From Rugamonas sp. A1-17 (lineage in GTDB: Bacteria > Pseudomonadota > Gammaproteobacteria > Burkholderiales > Burkholderiaceae_D): 64,000 nt of DNA. Within the stretch, counting starts at the first letter, position 1. Each line of letters begins with the position of its first letter. Below the pieces are notes generated by a model, which worked only from the letters and a program-made list of their open reading frames with translations, did not search any database and was not told the DNA's origin. Below, piece by piece: positions 26,849-39,199 of this stretch. The stretch is from NCBI GenBank assembly GCA_025548565.1, contig JAJLPB010000001.1, positions 620,001-684,000 of the forward strand, given 5' to 3'. The position numbers and the translations under genes are program-made.

Positions 26849-29800
26849 ATGGACGGATCTTCAGACGGAGTACCCCAACAGCCGGCGCCGCTGCCGGCCC
26901 GCGCGTCCCAACGCGCGTGGCGCTCGGTGTGGCGCGGCTTGCGCCGGCGCGGCCTGCCTGGCCGCCGGGCCATGCGCTGGGGCGCTCTGGCGTTGGCGCT
27001 GGCCTGCGCCGCGGTGCTGATCCAGCGCGAGGTGGTGTTCCAGCAGCACAGCCGCGACCTGAAGGCGGCGGCCGACGACATCGCGCGCCAGATCCAGTTC
27101 GACAGCACCGACGGCCGCGTGATGGGCGGCGCGATTCTCATGGGCCTGGTGGAGGACGGCGTCAAGCTGCTGCTGTCGGGCGAGCTGGCGCCCGACGCCT
27201 ATCGCCTGCACGTGGACTTCGCCGCCGTCCTCGATCAATACAGCGCCGACACCGTGTTCGTGCTCAATGGGGACGGCACCACCGTCGCTTACCTGAACAA
27301 AGAGGGCAAAGCCATCGGCGTCGGCCGCAGCCTGCGTTATCGCCCGTACTGCCGGCGCGCGCTGGCCGGGCAGGCCAATGTCTACGCCGCCATCGGCAGC
27401 AATACGCACGAGCGCGGGCTGTATTTCGCGGCGCCGGTCTACAGCGGCAATTCGCGCGACACGCCCGTCGCCGGCGTCTACACCATCAAGATGCCGGCCG
27501 CCGAAATCGATCGCATCCTCGCCCGCAGCAAGGATCCTGTGCTGCTGCTGTCGCCCGATGGCCTGGTGTTCGCCACCAACCGCAACGAGTGGTTGTTCAT
27601 GCAGGCCGGGACGACGGCGCCGGCGCGCATCGCCCAGATGGAAAAGGAAAAGCAGTTCGGCGAATTGTTCTCCGGCGCCGGGCCGCTGCAGCTGCCGTTT
27701 GCGCTGGTTGGCGACCGGGCCGAGTTCCAGGGACGTGCGCAGGCGCTGGCCGCCGCCGAATTGAGCTGGTCGGACGATGGCGGTGCCTGGCGTGTGGTGA
27801 TCATGCAGGACAAGGGCAACTGGCTGCCTTTGTGGAACCAGCTGGCGCTGGCCTTCGGCTGCATCGCCGCCGTCTGGCTGTGCGCGATGGTGGTGACGGG
27901 CCGCACCCGCGCCGCCGAAAGCGCGCGCCGGTCGCGCTTCGAGAACGAGCGCCGCATGCGCGAGATCACCAACAACCTGCCGGTGGCCGTGTACCAGTTC
28001 CAGATGGATGCGGCGGGCCAGCCGCGCTTCCGCTTCATGAGCCCCGCCATCACCACCATCACCGGCCTGCAGGCCAGCGACGTGCTGGAGGACGGCGCCA
28101 TGTTGTTCGCGCTGCTCGATCCCGACGGCCGCGCGGGCCTGCTGGCGCAGATCGCCGACAGCGGGCGGCAGCACTGGTCGGTGCACCGCCGCGTGGAGTT
28201 CGGCGCGCAGGGCCTGGTGGCGGCGCGCTGGGTCGACATCCACTGCACTTGCGTGCACCAGCGCGCGGGAGAGGAGGTCTGGAACGGCTACCTGGCCGAC
28301 GTGACGGCCGAGCACACGGCGGCGCAGGCGCTCAGCGCCGCCAAGCAGAGCGCCGAAGAGGCGACGCGCAGCAAGTCGCTGTTCCTGGCGAACATGAGCC
28401 ACGAGATCCGCACGCCAATGAACGCCATCATCGGCATGAGCCACCTGGCGCTCAAGACGGACCTGACGCCGCGCCAGCACGATTACGTGCAGAAGATCCA
28501 GCGCGCCGGCCAGCACCTGCTGGGCATCATCAACGACATCTTGGACTTCTCCAAGATCGAGGCCGACAAGCTGCAGGTGGAGCACCAGCCGTTCGAGCTC
28601 GATCAGCTGCTGGAGAACCTGGCCACGCTGATCGGCGAGAAGGTCGGCGCCAAGGGCCTGGAGCTGGTGTTCGACGTGGCGCCCGACGTGCCGGCCGCGC
28701 TGGTGGGCGACGCGCTGCGGCTGGGCCAGATCCTGATCAACTACGCCAACAACGCCGTCAAGTTCACCGAGCGGGGCGAGGTGGCGGTGACGGTGCGCGT
28801 GCGCAGCCGGGACGAGCATCGCGTGCTGCTGCACTTCGCGGTGCGCGACACCGGCATCGGTTTGAGCGAGGCGCAGATGCGCCAGCTGTTCCAGAGCTTC
28901 CAGCAGGCCGACGCCTCCACCACGCGCAAGTACGGCGGCACCGGCCTGGGGCTGGCGATCTCCAAGAAACTGGCGCAGCTGATGGGCGGGGAGGTCGGCG
29001 TCGAGAGCGAGGTGGGCAAGGGTTCGACGTTCTGGTTCACCGCGCGGCTGGACATCGGCCAGGATGCGCGCCCTTCGTTGGTGCCGTCGCCGGACCTGCG
29101 CGGCAGCCGCCTGCTGGTGGTGGACGACAACGACAGCGCGCGCAGCGTGATCGCCGAACTGCTGCTCGGCATGCGCTTCAATGTGCGGGTGGCGGCGTCC
29201 GGCGCCGAGGCGGTGGCCATCGTGCGCGATGCCGCTGCCGCCGGCGAGCCGCTCGCCGCGGTGCTGCTGGACTGGCAAATGCCGGGCATGAACGGCATCG
29301 AAACCGCCGCGGCCATCAAGGCGCTGGCGCTGCGCGAGCCGCCGCGTTTGATGATGGTCACGGCCCACGGACGCGAGGAGGTGCAGCAGCAGGCGCGCAA
29401 CGCCGGCATCGATGATGTGCTGATCAAGCCGGTCAACGCCTCGGTGCTGTTCAACACCCTGATACGGCTGCTGGGCGGCGAGGTGGATGACAGCGCGCTG
29501 GCGCGTCCGGCGCCGGCCGACACGCTGGCCGCGCTGGCGACCCTGCGCGGCGCGCGCGTGCTGCTGGCCGAGGACAATGAACTGAACCAGCAGGTGGCGT
29601 CGGAGTTGCTGGCCGACGCGGGCCTGGTGGTGGACATCGCCAACAACGGTGTGGAGGCGGTGGCGATGGCGCAGCGTGGCCGGTACGACATCGTGTTGAT
29701 GGACATGCAGATGCCGGAGATGGACGGCGTCGAAGCCACCCGCGCGCTGCGCGCCTTGCCGGCGCTGGACGGCTTGCCGGTGGTGGCGATGACGGCCAAC

Positions 29801-30646
29801 GCCATGCAGTCCGACCGCGACCTGTGCACGCGGGCGGGCATGGTGGATTTTGTGATCAAGCCGATCGAGCCGGACGAGCTGTGGCGCGCGCTGCTGCGCT
29901 GGATACCGCCGCGCCACGCGCTGCCGGCGCAGGACATGGCCGGCGGCGCGGAACCACGCCACGAGCCGCGCACCGGGCCGGTACGCGATCCGCAAGCCGC
30001 GCCTGACGACGGCTTCCCGCATGAGATACCCGGCCTGGACATGGTGTCCGGCCTGCGCCGCGTGCTGGGCAAGCGGCCGCGCTACCTGGCCATGCTGCGC
30101 GGCTTCGTCGCCAACCAGGCCGGCGCGGTGAAGCGGATATCGGCGCTGCTGGCGGCCGGCGACCGCGCCGGCGCCGAACGCGCTGCACACACACTCAAGG
30201 GATTGGCCGGCAATATCGGCGCCGGCGCCCTGCAGATGCTGGCCGGCGAAGCCGAACATGCGTTATCGCCGGCGGTGGTGGGGGAGACCGGCGCCGCCGC
30301 GCTGGCCGAACGCCTGGCGCCGCAACTGGCGCAGCTGGAATCGGTGCTGGCCGGCCAGGTGGCGGCCATCGTCGCATGCCTCCCGGCGGAAGCCGAGCTG
30401 GCGGTGGTGGACGTCGACCCCGAACAGCGCGACGCCGTGGTGCGCGAACTGGGCGAACTGCTGGCCGACGACGACGCCCGCGCCGAACGGCTGCTGGTGG
30501 AGCATGGCGCGCTGCTGGCCGCCGCCTTCCCCCGGCACTACCGCAAGCTGGAACAGGCGGTTGGCGATTTCGACATGGAGCGGGCGCTGGAAATCCTGAA
30601 CGGCGCCGTCGCCGACATCAAGGCCGACGGCGCACAAGATCAGTAG
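26849..30646 (+). CDS. Large hybrid sensor histidine kinase with two receivers and HPt
   Basis: A 1265-residue BarA/ArcB-style phosphorelay protein. Order: transmembrane helix near 44-58; periplasmic Cache-like sensor (about 62-325, with [12 protein letters not shown]); second helix near 331-349; PAS (about 370-490); HisKA with phospho-histidine 518 in [16 protein letters not shown]; HATPase with [20 protein letters not shown]; receiver 1 ([12 protein letters not shown], acceptor in [11 protein letters not shown]); receiver 2 ([12 protein letters not shown], acceptor in [12 protein letters not shown]); and an HPt domain with [18 protein letters not shown] 26849 was chosen over a TTG at 26819. 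No cognate regulator is adjacent. Its end overlaps the convergent solute-binding gene by seven bases. Confidence 0.93.
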   Translation: MDGSSDGVPQQPAPLPARASQRAWRSVWRGLRRRGLPGRRAMRWGALALALACAAVLIQREVVFQQHSRDLKAAADDIARQIQFDSTDGRVMGGAILMGLVEDGVKLLLSGELAPDAYRLHVDFAAVLDQYSADTVFVLNGDGTTVAYLNKEGKAIGVGRSLRYRPYCRRALAGQANVYAAIGSNTHERGLYFAAPVYSGNSRDTPVAGVYTIKMPAAEIDRILARSKDPVLLLSPDGLVFATNRNEWLFMQAGTTAPARIAQMEKEKQFGELFSGAGPLQLPFALVGDRAEFQGRAQALAAAELSWSDDGGAWRVVIMQDKGNWLPLWNQLALAFGCIAAVWLCAMVVTGRTRAAESARRSRFENERRMREITNNLPVAVYQFQMDAAGQPRFRFMSPAITTITGLQASDVLEDGAMLFALLDPDGRAGLLAQIADSGRQHWSVHRRVEFGAQGLVAARWVDIHCTCVHQRAGEEVWNGYLADVTAEHTAAQALSAAKQSAEEATRSKSLFLANMSHEIRTPMNAIIGMSHLALKTDLTPRQHDYVQKIQRAGQHLLGIINDILDFSKIEADKLQVEHQPFELDQLLENLATLIGEKVGAKGLELVFDVAPDVPAALVGDALRLGQILINYANNAVKFTERGEVAVTVRVRSRDEHRVLLHFAVRDTGIGLSEAQMRQLFQSFQQADASTTRKYGGTGLGLAISKKLAQLMGGEVGVESEVGKGSTFWFTARLDIGQDARPSLVPSPDLRGSRLLVVDDNDSARSVIAELLLGMRFNVRVAASGAEAVAIVRDAAAAGEPLAAVLLDWQMPGMNGIETAAAIKALALREPPRLMMVTAHGREEVQQQARNAGIDDVLIKPVNASVLFNTLIRLLGGEVDDSALARPAPADTLAALATLRGARVLLAEDNELNQQVASELLADAGLVVDIANNGVEAVAMAQRGRYDIVLMDMQMPEMDGVEATRALRALPALDGLPVVAMTANAMQSDRDLCTRAGMVDFVIKPIEPDELWRALLRWIPPRHALPAQDMAGGAEPRHEPRTGPVRDPQAAPDDGFPHEIPGLDMVSGLRRVLGKRPRYLAMLRGFVANQAGAVKRISALLAAGDRAGAERAAHTLKGLAGNIGAGALQMLAGEAEHALSPAVVGETGAAALAERLAPQLAQLESVLAGQVAAIVACLPAEAELAVVDVDPEQRDAVVRELGELLADDDARAERLLVEHGALLAAAFPRHYRKLEQAVGDFDMERALEILNGAVADIKADGAQDQ

Positions 30647-31761
30647 GTGGTCAGCGCAACCGGCTGGCCGCCCTTGAAGTGGAAGATGGTGACCGGCGAC
30701 TGCTTCATGTCGCCGCGCTGGTCGAACGAGTAGGTGCCCGCCACGCCCGTGTACGAACCGGCGCTGATCGCCGCGCCCACTTTTTGCGGATCGATCGAAT
30801 TCACCTTCTGCATCGCCTGTGCGTACATCATGGCCGCATCGTAGTAAGCCGCCGCGTAGACGTCCGGCTCCTGCTTGAAGCGCGCCTTGTACTTGGCCTT
30901 GAAGGCCGGACCGCTGGCCAGCTTATCGAGGCTGGCGCCGCCCTGCGGGCACAGGACGTTCTCGCCGACGGCGTCGCCACCGAGCTTGCCCATCTCCGCG
31001 GTGCAGATGGTGTCGCCGCCCAGCAGCTTGGCGTTGATGCCCAGCTGCTTCATCTGGCGCGCCATCGGTGCGGCCTGCGGCGCGTAGCCGCCGAAGAAGA
31101 TCGCCTCTACCTTCTTGGTTTTCAGCTTGGTCAGGATGGAGCTGAAGTCGAACGACTTATCGGTGGTGAACTCGTGGCCGGCCACGGTCATGCCGGCGGC
31201 CTTGGCCTGCTTCTTGAACTCCTCGGCCAGGCCCTGGCCGAAGGCGGTGCGGTCGTCGATCACGGCCACGGTCTTCAGTTTCAGTTCATTGGCCGCGTAC
31301 AGCGCCATCTTGGTGCCCAATTGCGAGTCGCTGGCGTTCACGCGGAACAGGCCCTTGTAGCCTTGCTGCGTGACCTTGGGATTGGTGGCGACGGTGGCGA
31401 TCAACACGCCGGCGTCGTTGTATGCGCGCGAGGCGGGAATGGCCACGCCAGAGTTGTACGGGCCGACCACATACTTGACGCCCTGGTCGATCAGCTTCTG
31501 GGCCGCCGCCATGCCGGCTTTCGGATCGCCCTGGTCGTCCTCAGATTGCAGTTCGAACTTGAGCTTCTTGCCGCCCACGGTGATCGGCTTGGCGTTCAGT
31601 TCCTCGACCGCCAGGCGCGCGCCGTTCTCGTTGTCCTTGCCCGAAAACGCCTGGGCGCCGGACAGCGGGCCGCTATGGCCGATCTTGACCACGGTGTCCT
31701 GGGCGTGGGCGCCGGCGGCGCCCAGCAGTGCGACAGCGGCTGCGATGTGCTTCAGTTTCAT
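30640..31761 (-). CDS. Branched-chain amino acid ABC transporter substrate-binding protein (LivJ-like)
   Basis: A 373-residue periplasmic binding protein of the Leu/Ile/Val family. It has a signal peptide [20 protein letters not shown] (1-20), then the typical [20 protein letters not shown] and the ligand-hinge region [20 protein letters not shown]. Start 31761 has GGAGATCGC upstream; a longer frame from 31809 is rejected. No permease or ATPase gene lies beside it, so it must serve a transporter encoded elsewhere. Confidence 0.93.
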   Translation of the reverse strand: MKLKHIAAAVALLGAAGAHAQDTVVKIGHSGPLSGAQAFSGKDNENGARLAVEELNAKPITVGGKKLKFELQSEDDQGDPKAGMAAAQKLIDQGVKYVVGPYNSGVAIPASRAYNDAGVLIATVATNPKVTQQGYKGLFRVNASDSQLGTKMALYAANELKLKTVAVIDDRTAFGQGLAEEFKKQAKAAGMTVAGHEFTTDKSFDFSSILTKLKTKKVEAIFFGGYAPQAAPMARQMKQLGINAKLLGGDTICTAEMGKLGGDAVGENVLCPQGGASLDKLASGPAFKAKYKARFKQEPDVYAAAYYDAAMMYAQAMQKVNSIDPQKVGAAISAGSYTGVAGTYSFDQRGDMKQSPVTIFHFKGGQPVALTTY

Positions 31762-31894
31762 GCGATCTCCTGATGTGGTGTTGTAAGGTGATGGCGAAAT
31801 TATCGCCAAAAACGCAAAATATTATCGTGTGACTTGCACTTGCGAATGGCCTGTTTTGCGGCATATCGCCTTTCGAATCGGCTGCGGCCGAAAT

Positions 31895-32686
31895 TTAATT
31901 CGGCGTGTGCTGACGCCTGGCGTCCTCCTCGCGCTTGTGAATGCGCGCCAGCGCGATGTTGATGCGGTCGATGATGCCGTCGTCCCGGCCGCGGGCGATG
32001 GCGAAAAACTGGCCGCTGTCGGTGATCAAGGGCTTGGGCAGCACGCTGAAGCCGGCGTTGGCGGCGGCGCCGATGGCCGGCAGGCGCGGGGCCATGAAGA
32101 CGCGGATGCTGTTCTCCAGGTCTTTGGCGGTCAGGCCCTCGGGCTGGAACAGCAGCACCGCGTCCACCCGCTTGAGCATCAGGCGGGTCAGGCGCGTGCC
32201 GCGCGAGGAGATGTCGTCGTCGGTGCGGAACAGCGTGCCGCGCGCCGCGTCGAACGCCGGGCCGTAGCTGTAGCCGCGCACCGTGCTGATGGTCTTGCCG
32301 CGCAGGTCTTCGAGGCCGTTGAAGGGGAAGGTGGCGTCGCTGCGCGTGACCACCCACAGGCTGTTGTGGGTGGCGGGGTCGGAGTAGTGCAGCGCGCGCA
32401 AGCGGTCGGCGGTTTTCGGCAGGCCGAACACCAGGGCTTCGCCGTTCAGCGCGTGGCGTTCGGCGCGCGCCCATGGATAGGTGCGCGGCTCGAAGGTCAC
32501 GCCCAGTTCCTGCGCCACCGCGTCGAGCACCTTGCGCTTGACCGCCGGCATGGGCCGGGGCTTGCCCTGTTCGTCGAGCGTGTCGCCGATCAGCAGCGGC
32601 ACCTTCGGTGCGGTGGCGGCGCGTGCCGGGGCGGCGCACGACAGCGCGGCGGCCAGCAGCATTGCGGTGATGTTCAGGTGCTTCAT
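31895..32686 (-). CDS. Periplasmic solute-binding protein, family 3-like
   Basis: A 263-residue exported protein (signal peptide about 1-23, MKHLNITAMLLAAALSCAAP) of the type II periplasmic-binding fold used by amino-acid transporters and orphan sensors. LRGKTISTVRGYSYGPAFDA fits the family's first-lobe motif. There is no transporter gene nearby. Similar orphan proteins are common in Oxalobacteraceae. The ligand is unknown. Confidence 0.8.
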   Translation of the reverse strand: MKHLNITAMLLAAALSCAAPARAATAPKVPLLIGDTLDEQGKPRPMPAVKRKVLDAVAQELGVTFEPRTYPWARAERHALNGEALVFGLPKTADRLRALHYSDPATHNSLWVVTRSDATFPFNGLEDLRGKTISTVRGYSYGPAFDAARGTLFRTDDDISSRGTRLTRLMLKRVDAVLLFQPEGLTAKDLENSIRVFMAPRLPAIGAAANAGFSVLPKPLITDSGQFFAIARGRDDGIIDRINIALARIHKREEDARRQHTPN

Positions 32687-32745
32687 CGGCAACAGGGCAG
32701 TGGGGAAGCGCCGATTATTGCATGGTTTTGCCGAAGGCCCGGCGC

Positions 32746-33486
32746 TTATGGCGTGTGGCCGCTGGCGCGTGTGCGGGCGGCGGCGGCCACCGCCGGCACG
32801 CGCGGGATGGCGCTGCCCGTGGTCTGCGCGAGGTGGCTGGCGGCGCCGGCGATGTCGTTGAGGCGGTAGGCCGCGATGGCGGCGGCCAGCGCCGGATTGG
32901 CGCCCAGCGGATCGTTCTGCTGCGCGAAGGCCAGCCGCGCGGCGAAGTTTTCCGCCATGGCGTCGAAGTTGCCGAGGGTCGCCTGCAGGGTGGCGGCGGT
33001 GGCCTCCGGGGCGGTGTGGAAGGCGGTCTGCAGCTGCACGTCGTCGAGCGACAGGCTGTTGTGGGCGTCCGGCGGCAGGGTCGATTGCAGGGTCAGGCCG
33101 ATCTGCGCCAGGTTCTGCGCGACCGCCGGCGGTTGCAGGCTTTGCACCAGCGTGTCCAGCAGGGAGGATTCCGGTTGTTGGGCGCGGTCGATTTCGGCGG
33201 AGGGTAGCAGGTTGAATGCGTCGACCACGTTGCGCGTGCGGTCGCTCAGGGCGAGGTCGCTGTTGGGCGGCGCGGCGCCGTGGACGAGCGCCGCCTGCAG
33301 CCGGGCCAGGTGCTGTTGGGTCTGCGACACGGCCAGCAGGAAGCTGGCCACCGGCGACAAGTCGACCGTGACCGCGGCGGGGGCGGCGGGAGCGTCGGTG
33401 GAGGAACCGGTTGCCGTCACCAGATCGGCGTCCAGCGGCCCCAGAGGCGCCACATTGCTGGCCGGCGTGGATGAGATGGGGAACAT
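32746..33486 (-). CDS. Unknown protein, paralogue A of a tandem pair
   Basis: A 246-residue protein starting MFPISSTPASNVAPL. It shares with the upstream neighbour the opening MFPISS, the segment VDLSPVASFLLAVSQ, AFNLLPS, LVQSL, and the GLTLQSTL/LSLDDVQLQTAF block, so the two arose by tandem duplication. It is alanine- and glutamine-rich, probably helical, with no signal peptide or membrane helix. A sigma-54-like promoter stands 47 bases upstream, within the gap after the other copy. No family recognised; flagellar or secretion-linked roles are conceivable because sigma-54 often drives such genes. Confidence 0.75.
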   Translation of the reverse strand: MFPISSTPASNVAPLGPLDADLVTATGSSTDAPAAPAAVTVDLSPVASFLLAVSQTQQHLARLQAALVHGAAPPNSDLALSDRTRNVVDAFNLLPSAEIDRAQQPESSLLDTLVQSLQPPAVAQNLAQIGLTLQSTLPPDAHNSLSLDDVQLQTAFHTAPEATAATLQATLGNFDAMAENFAARLAFAQQNDPLGANPALAAAIAAYRLNDIAGAASHLAQTTGSAIPRVPAVAAAARTRASGHTP

Positions 33487-33532
33487 GGGCGCTCCAGTGC
33501 GGTATTTAGTTCAGCATGCGCTATTCGTCCGC

Positions 33533-33548
33533 CGCTGTCCGTGTGCCA
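33533..33548 (-). promoter_or_regulatory. Sigma-54-like promoter of paralogue A
   Basis: On the minus strand the sequence TGGCACACGGACAGCG has GG and GC exactly ten bases apart, as in the -24/-12 consensus TGGCAC-N5-TTGC. The same element, within a longer block of near identity (TATGTGA..TGGCACACGGAC), stands in front of the duplicate gene. Confidence 0.55.
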
Positions 33549-33550
33549 CC

Positions 33551-34324
33551 TCACATAGCGGAGCGATTGCTTGCAGCCGGCTGTTCCAGCGTTGCGCGTT
33601 GCGCGGCCAGGCGGTCGGCCGCCGTCTCGGGCAAGGGATGCCGCGCCAGCTGGTCCAGTTCCGCCCGCGCCAGGTCCAGCCGCGCGTTGGCCGCCAGGTC
33701 GGCGGGCGTCAGCGAGGGCTGCGGCCGGGCGGCCTGCGCGGCCGCCTCGCTGTCGCCGGCGGCGCTCATCTGTTCCGCGTAGCGCTTCGCCACGTCGCTG
33801 AAATTGTCCAGGGTGTGCTGCAAGGTTTGCATGGTGCTTTGCGGCTGGCGGTTGAACGCGGCCCGCAGCACCTCATTGTCCAGCGACAGCCCGCCGGTGG
33901 CGTCCGACAGCAACGGCGCCTGCAGCGTGACGCCGATCCGCGCCAGCCGCTGCGCCGACGTCGCGGTGTTGTTCTGGACCGGTTGCCGCAGGCTATGCAC
34001 CAGGTTGTTGAGCAACGATGGCGCCTGCGATTGAGTCTGGTTGAAATCGACCGACGGCAACAAGTTGAAGGCGTTCGCTATATTTTGCACGGTGTCATTC
34101 AGCGACGCGGCCGCCTCGCGCGGCTGCGCGCCACTGGCAAGCAGCTGCGCCAGTTCCTCCCGGGATTGCGATACCGTCAGCAGGAAGTTGGCCACCGGCG
34201 ACAGGTCGACGCTGACCGAGGCTTCCGGCGCATCGGTGGCGGAGCCGGCGTCGGCGGCCTCGTCCGTATGCACGGGCGCGATGTCGGCGGGCGTCGTCAG
34301 CGACGCCGATGAGATGGGAAACAT
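33551..34324 (-). CDS. Unknown protein, paralogue B of a tandem pair
   Basis: A 257-residue protein, MFPISSASLTTPADIAPVHT at the start, clearly homologous along its length to paralogue A (VDLSPVANFLLTVSQ, NAFNLLPSVDFNQ, LVHSLRQPV, GGLSLDNEVLRAAFN). The C-terminal thirds diverge. The start at 34324 is fixed by the match to paralogue A and by GAGGAG upstream, although a frame from 34366 is open. There is no export signal. The function is unknown. Confidence 0.75.
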   Translation of the reverse strand: MFPISSASLTTPADIAPVHTDEAADAGSATDAPEASVSVDLSPVANFLLTVSQSREELAQLLASGAQPREAAASLNDTVQNIANAFNLLPSVDFNQTQSQAPSLLNNLVHSLRQPVQNNTATSAQRLARIGVTLQAPLLSDATGGLSLDNEVLRAAFNRQPQSTMQTLQHTLDNFSDVAKRYAEQMSAAGDSEAAAQAARPQPSLTPADLAANARLDLARAELDQLARHPLPETAADRLAAQRATLEQPAASNRSAM

Positions 34325-34381
34325 GCCGCTCTCCTCAACCGGGCAATGGATGGTAGCAGCCAGCATCCTCCTGTCGGGGGC

Positions 34382-34397
34382 GGCAGTCCGTGTGCCA
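34382..34397 (-). promoter_or_regulatory. Sigma-54-like promoter of paralogue B
   Basis: The minus-strand TGGCACACGGACTGCC fits the -24/-12 pattern with correct spacing, and its -12 element CTGC is closer to consensus than in the duplicate. It lies 57 bases upstream of the start codon. Confidence 0.6.
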
Positions 34398-34531
34398 GTT
34401 CACATACCGCACGCGTTGCCGTAATGCCGCGCCCTGCCTGCTACTTTGTTAGTTTCCGCACGGTTAAGCGGCGGCGAGGGGCTTATCGTATCCCTTGCAG
34501 TTCCAACATTCACTCGAAAAAGGATAGCATC

Positions 34532-34906
34532 ATGGACAACAACATCGACAGCAAAGTCAACGCCACCCGCGACGGCGTTACCCAGATCGGCAACAACCTG
34601 CGCGCCGATGCGCATGCCGCCATCGACAAGGTCGCCGACAAGGTTCCGCCCGCCACCGACCGCCTGGCCAACAGCGCGCACAACAGTGTCGACCGCGTCG
34701 CCGACGGCGTCAACAAGATGGCCGACACGATGGAACATACGTCCGACAGCTTGCTCGAACGCGGCAAGCGCGTGTCCGCCAGCTGCAAGGCGCTCACCGA
34801 ATCGGGCCGCAGCCGCGTGCGCGCCAGCCCGGCCATGTCGGTCCTGCTGGCCGCCGCCGCCGGCTACGGCCTGTCCAAGCTGCTGAGCTCGCGCAGCGCC
34901 AAATAA
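34532..34906 (+). CDS. DUF883/YqjD-like membrane-anchored protein
   Basis: A 124-residue helical protein (MDNNIDSKVNATRDGVTQIG) with repeated Val-Ala-Asp patterns. The hydrophobic C-terminal segment SVLLAAAAGYGLSKLLSS resembles the membrane anchor of ElaB/YqjD proteins, which tether ribosomes or act in stress. Start ATG 34532 with AAGGA upstream; a frame from 34346 has no support. It precedes katE by 75 bases and may share general-stress control. Confidence 0.7.
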   Translation: MDNNIDSKVNATRDGVTQIGNNLRADAHAAIDKVADKVPPATDRLANSAHNSVDRVADGVNKMADTMEHTSDSLLERGKRVSASCKALTESGRSRVRASPAMSVLLAAAAGYGLSKLLSSRSAK

Positions 34907-34981
34907 CACCTGGCTGCCCCGCCGGTGCGCCCGCCGGGATAAGCGGCGGCCCGGCCGGGCGCCGCTTATCGGAGTACATCG

Positions 34982-37408
<2,427 letters not shown>

Positions 37409-37441
37409 GCTCTCCCTTTTGAGTGGGCTGTAATATACGCA

Positions 37442-37475
37442 ACAATGACGAGCATAGTGATATGCTCGTCATTGT
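37442..37475. promoter_or_regulatory. Perfect 15-bp inverted repeat upstream of the MFS efflux operon
   Basis: ACAATGACGAGCATA is followed by GTGA and its exact reverse complement TATGCTCGTCATTGT. It ends 45 bases before the MFS start. No run of T follows, so a simple terminator is less likely than an operator for a TetR- or MarR-type repressor. It could also act as a terminator-like hairpin for katE. Confidence 0.6.
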
Positions 37476-37520
37476 GCTGTTTACGCCCCATACAATTCGC
37501 TTCCGGACCTTCTGACCACC

Positions 37521-39194
37521 ATGGACGTTTACGCCCCACAGGTATGGCTTCCGCACGAGCGCCCCTCCTTGCCGGGATCGCCGTCGACACCGCTGCACAC
37601 GGCCGAACGCCGGCTGGCCTTCCTGGTGATCGGCTTCATCGTCGCCGTCACCGGTGGCCTGGGGAACGCGCTGGTGTCGGTCAACCTGCCTTACCTGCAA
37701 GGCTCGCTGGGTGTTTACTCGGCGGAGATCCAGTGGCTGCCGGCCGCCTACGTGATGGCCAATGTGTCGATGAACCTTCTGCTGGTGAAGTTCCGCCAGC
37801 AGTACGGCCTGCGCCTGTTCACCGAGTTATTCCTGGTGGTGTACGCGGTGGCCACCGTGGCCCACCTGTTCGTGCACGGCCTGGCCTCGGCCATCGCGGT
37901 GCGCGCGGCGCACGGCATGAGCGGCGCGGCGCTGACCACCCTCGGCCTGTATTACACGCTGCAGGCCTTCCCGGCCCAGCACCGGCTCAAGGCGGCGGTG
38001 TTCGGCATCGGCTTCTCGCAACTGGCGCTGCCGATGGCGCGGCTGTTCTCGTCGGAGCTGATGGAGTTCGGCGAGTGGCGCGGCCTGTACTTCTTCGAGC
38101 TGGGACTGGCCCTGCTGTCGCTGGCCTGCGTGCTGGCGCTCAAGCTGCCGCCGGGCGACCGCGTCAAGGCCTTCGAGAAAATGGACTTCCTCACCTTCGG
38201 CCTGTTCGCGCCCGGCGTGGCGTTGCTGTCGGCGGTGCTGGCGCTGGGCCGCACGGTGTGGTGGTTCGAATCGCGCTGGCTGGGCCTGTGCCTGGCCGGT
38301 GCCATCGTGCTGATCGCCGCCGCGCTGCTGGTCGAGCATAACCGCGCGCGCCCGCTGCTCAACACACGTTGGCTCAGCAACGGCAATATCGCGCGGCTGG
38401 CGTTGTCGGTGCTGCTGATCCGCGTGGTGCAGTCGGAGGCCAACGGCACCGTGGGCTTCCTGCAGGCGCTGGGCCTGAACAACGACCAGATGCAGATGCT
38501 GTGGATCGTCGTCATGGTCGGCACGGTGGCGGGACTGGTGGCCAGCGCGCTGACCATCACGCCGCCGCGCATCCCCTTGCAGCTGATGTTCTCGCTGGTT
38601 CTGATGGCGATCGGCGCCTACATGGATTCCGACGCCACCAACCTGACCCGGCCCGCCGACCTGTATGTGAGCCAGTTCCTGCTGGCCTTCGGCGGCGCTT
38701 TCTTCGTCGGTCCCACGTTTATCTCCGGCTTCGGCGCGGTGATCGCTGCGCCGAATAACCTGGTCAGCTTCTCGGTCATGTTCAGCATCACGCAGACGCT
38801 GGGCAGCCTGCTTGGCTCGGCGCTGGTCGGCACCTTCCAGGTCTTGCGCGAGAAATTCCACTCCAGCATACTGGTCGAGCATCTGACCCTGCTCGATCCG
38901 CTGGTGGCGGCGCGCATCCAGAGCGGCGGCGCCAGCGTGGGCGTGGGGCTGGCCGATCCCGCCGCGCGCGGCGCCACCGGTGTGGCGGCGCTGGGCGCTG
39001 CGGCCACGCGCGAGGCCAACATCCTGGCCTATAACGATGTCTTCCTGATGATTACCCTGGTGGCGCTGCTGACACTGGCCTGGATGCTGGGCCGTCATCT
39101 GTGGTCGGTGTGCGTCGTCTGCCCAGGCAGCCCTGCGCACAACGCGCAGACCGGCATGGCCAATGTCTCCCTTAACAATTCCGGATCCCGCTGA
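37521..39194 (+). CDS. MFS drug efflux transporter (DHA2-like)
   Basis: A 557-residue major-facilitator protein with about 14 predicted transmembrane helices, beginning MDVYAPQVWLPHERPSLPGS in a cytoplasmic head. The first helix is FLVIGFIVAVTGGLGNALVS. It is followed five bases later by a HlyD-type adaptor and then an outer-membrane factor, giving an EmrAB-TolC-style tripartite pump. The substrates are unknown. Some DHA2 motif-C features are weak. Confidence 0.88.
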   Translation: MDVYAPQVWLPHERPSLPGSPSTPLHTAERRLAFLVIGFIVAVTGGLGNALVSVNLPYLQGSLGVYSAEIQWLPAAYVMANVSMNLLLVKFRQQYGLRLFTELFLVVYAVATVAHLFVHGLASAIAVRAAHGMSGAALTTLGLYYTLQAFPAQHRLKAAVFGIGFSQLALPMARLFSSELMEFGEWRGLYFFELGLALLSLACVLALKLPPGDRVKAFEKMDFLTFGLFAPGVALLSAVLALGRTVWWFESRWLGLCLAGAIVLIAAALLVEHNRARPLLNTRWLSNGNIARLALSVLLIRVVQSEANGTVGFLQALGLNNDQMQMLWIVVMVGTVAGLVASALTITPPRIPLQLMFSLVLMAIGAYMDSDATNLTRPADLYVSQFLLAFGGAFFVGPTFISGFGAVIAAPNNLVSFSVMFSITQTLGSLLGSALVGTFQVLREKFHSSILVEHLTLLDPLVAARIQSGGASVGVGLADPAARGATGVAALGAAATREANILAYNDVFLMITLVALLTLAWMLGRHLWSVCVVCPGSPAHNAQTGMANVSLNNSGSR

Positions 39195-39199
39195 ACCAC

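Noticed and set aside
26861..30259. 1132-codon minus-strand frame opposite the hybrid kinase
   Set aside because: The plus strand encodes a complete kinase with all signature motifs; the antisense product is His/Gln/Arg-rich without a domain.
34346..34531. Longer N-terminus for the YqjD-like protein
   Set aside because: The extra 62 codons overlap the sigma-54-like promoter region and have no ribosome binding site, whereas ATG 34532 has AAGGA.
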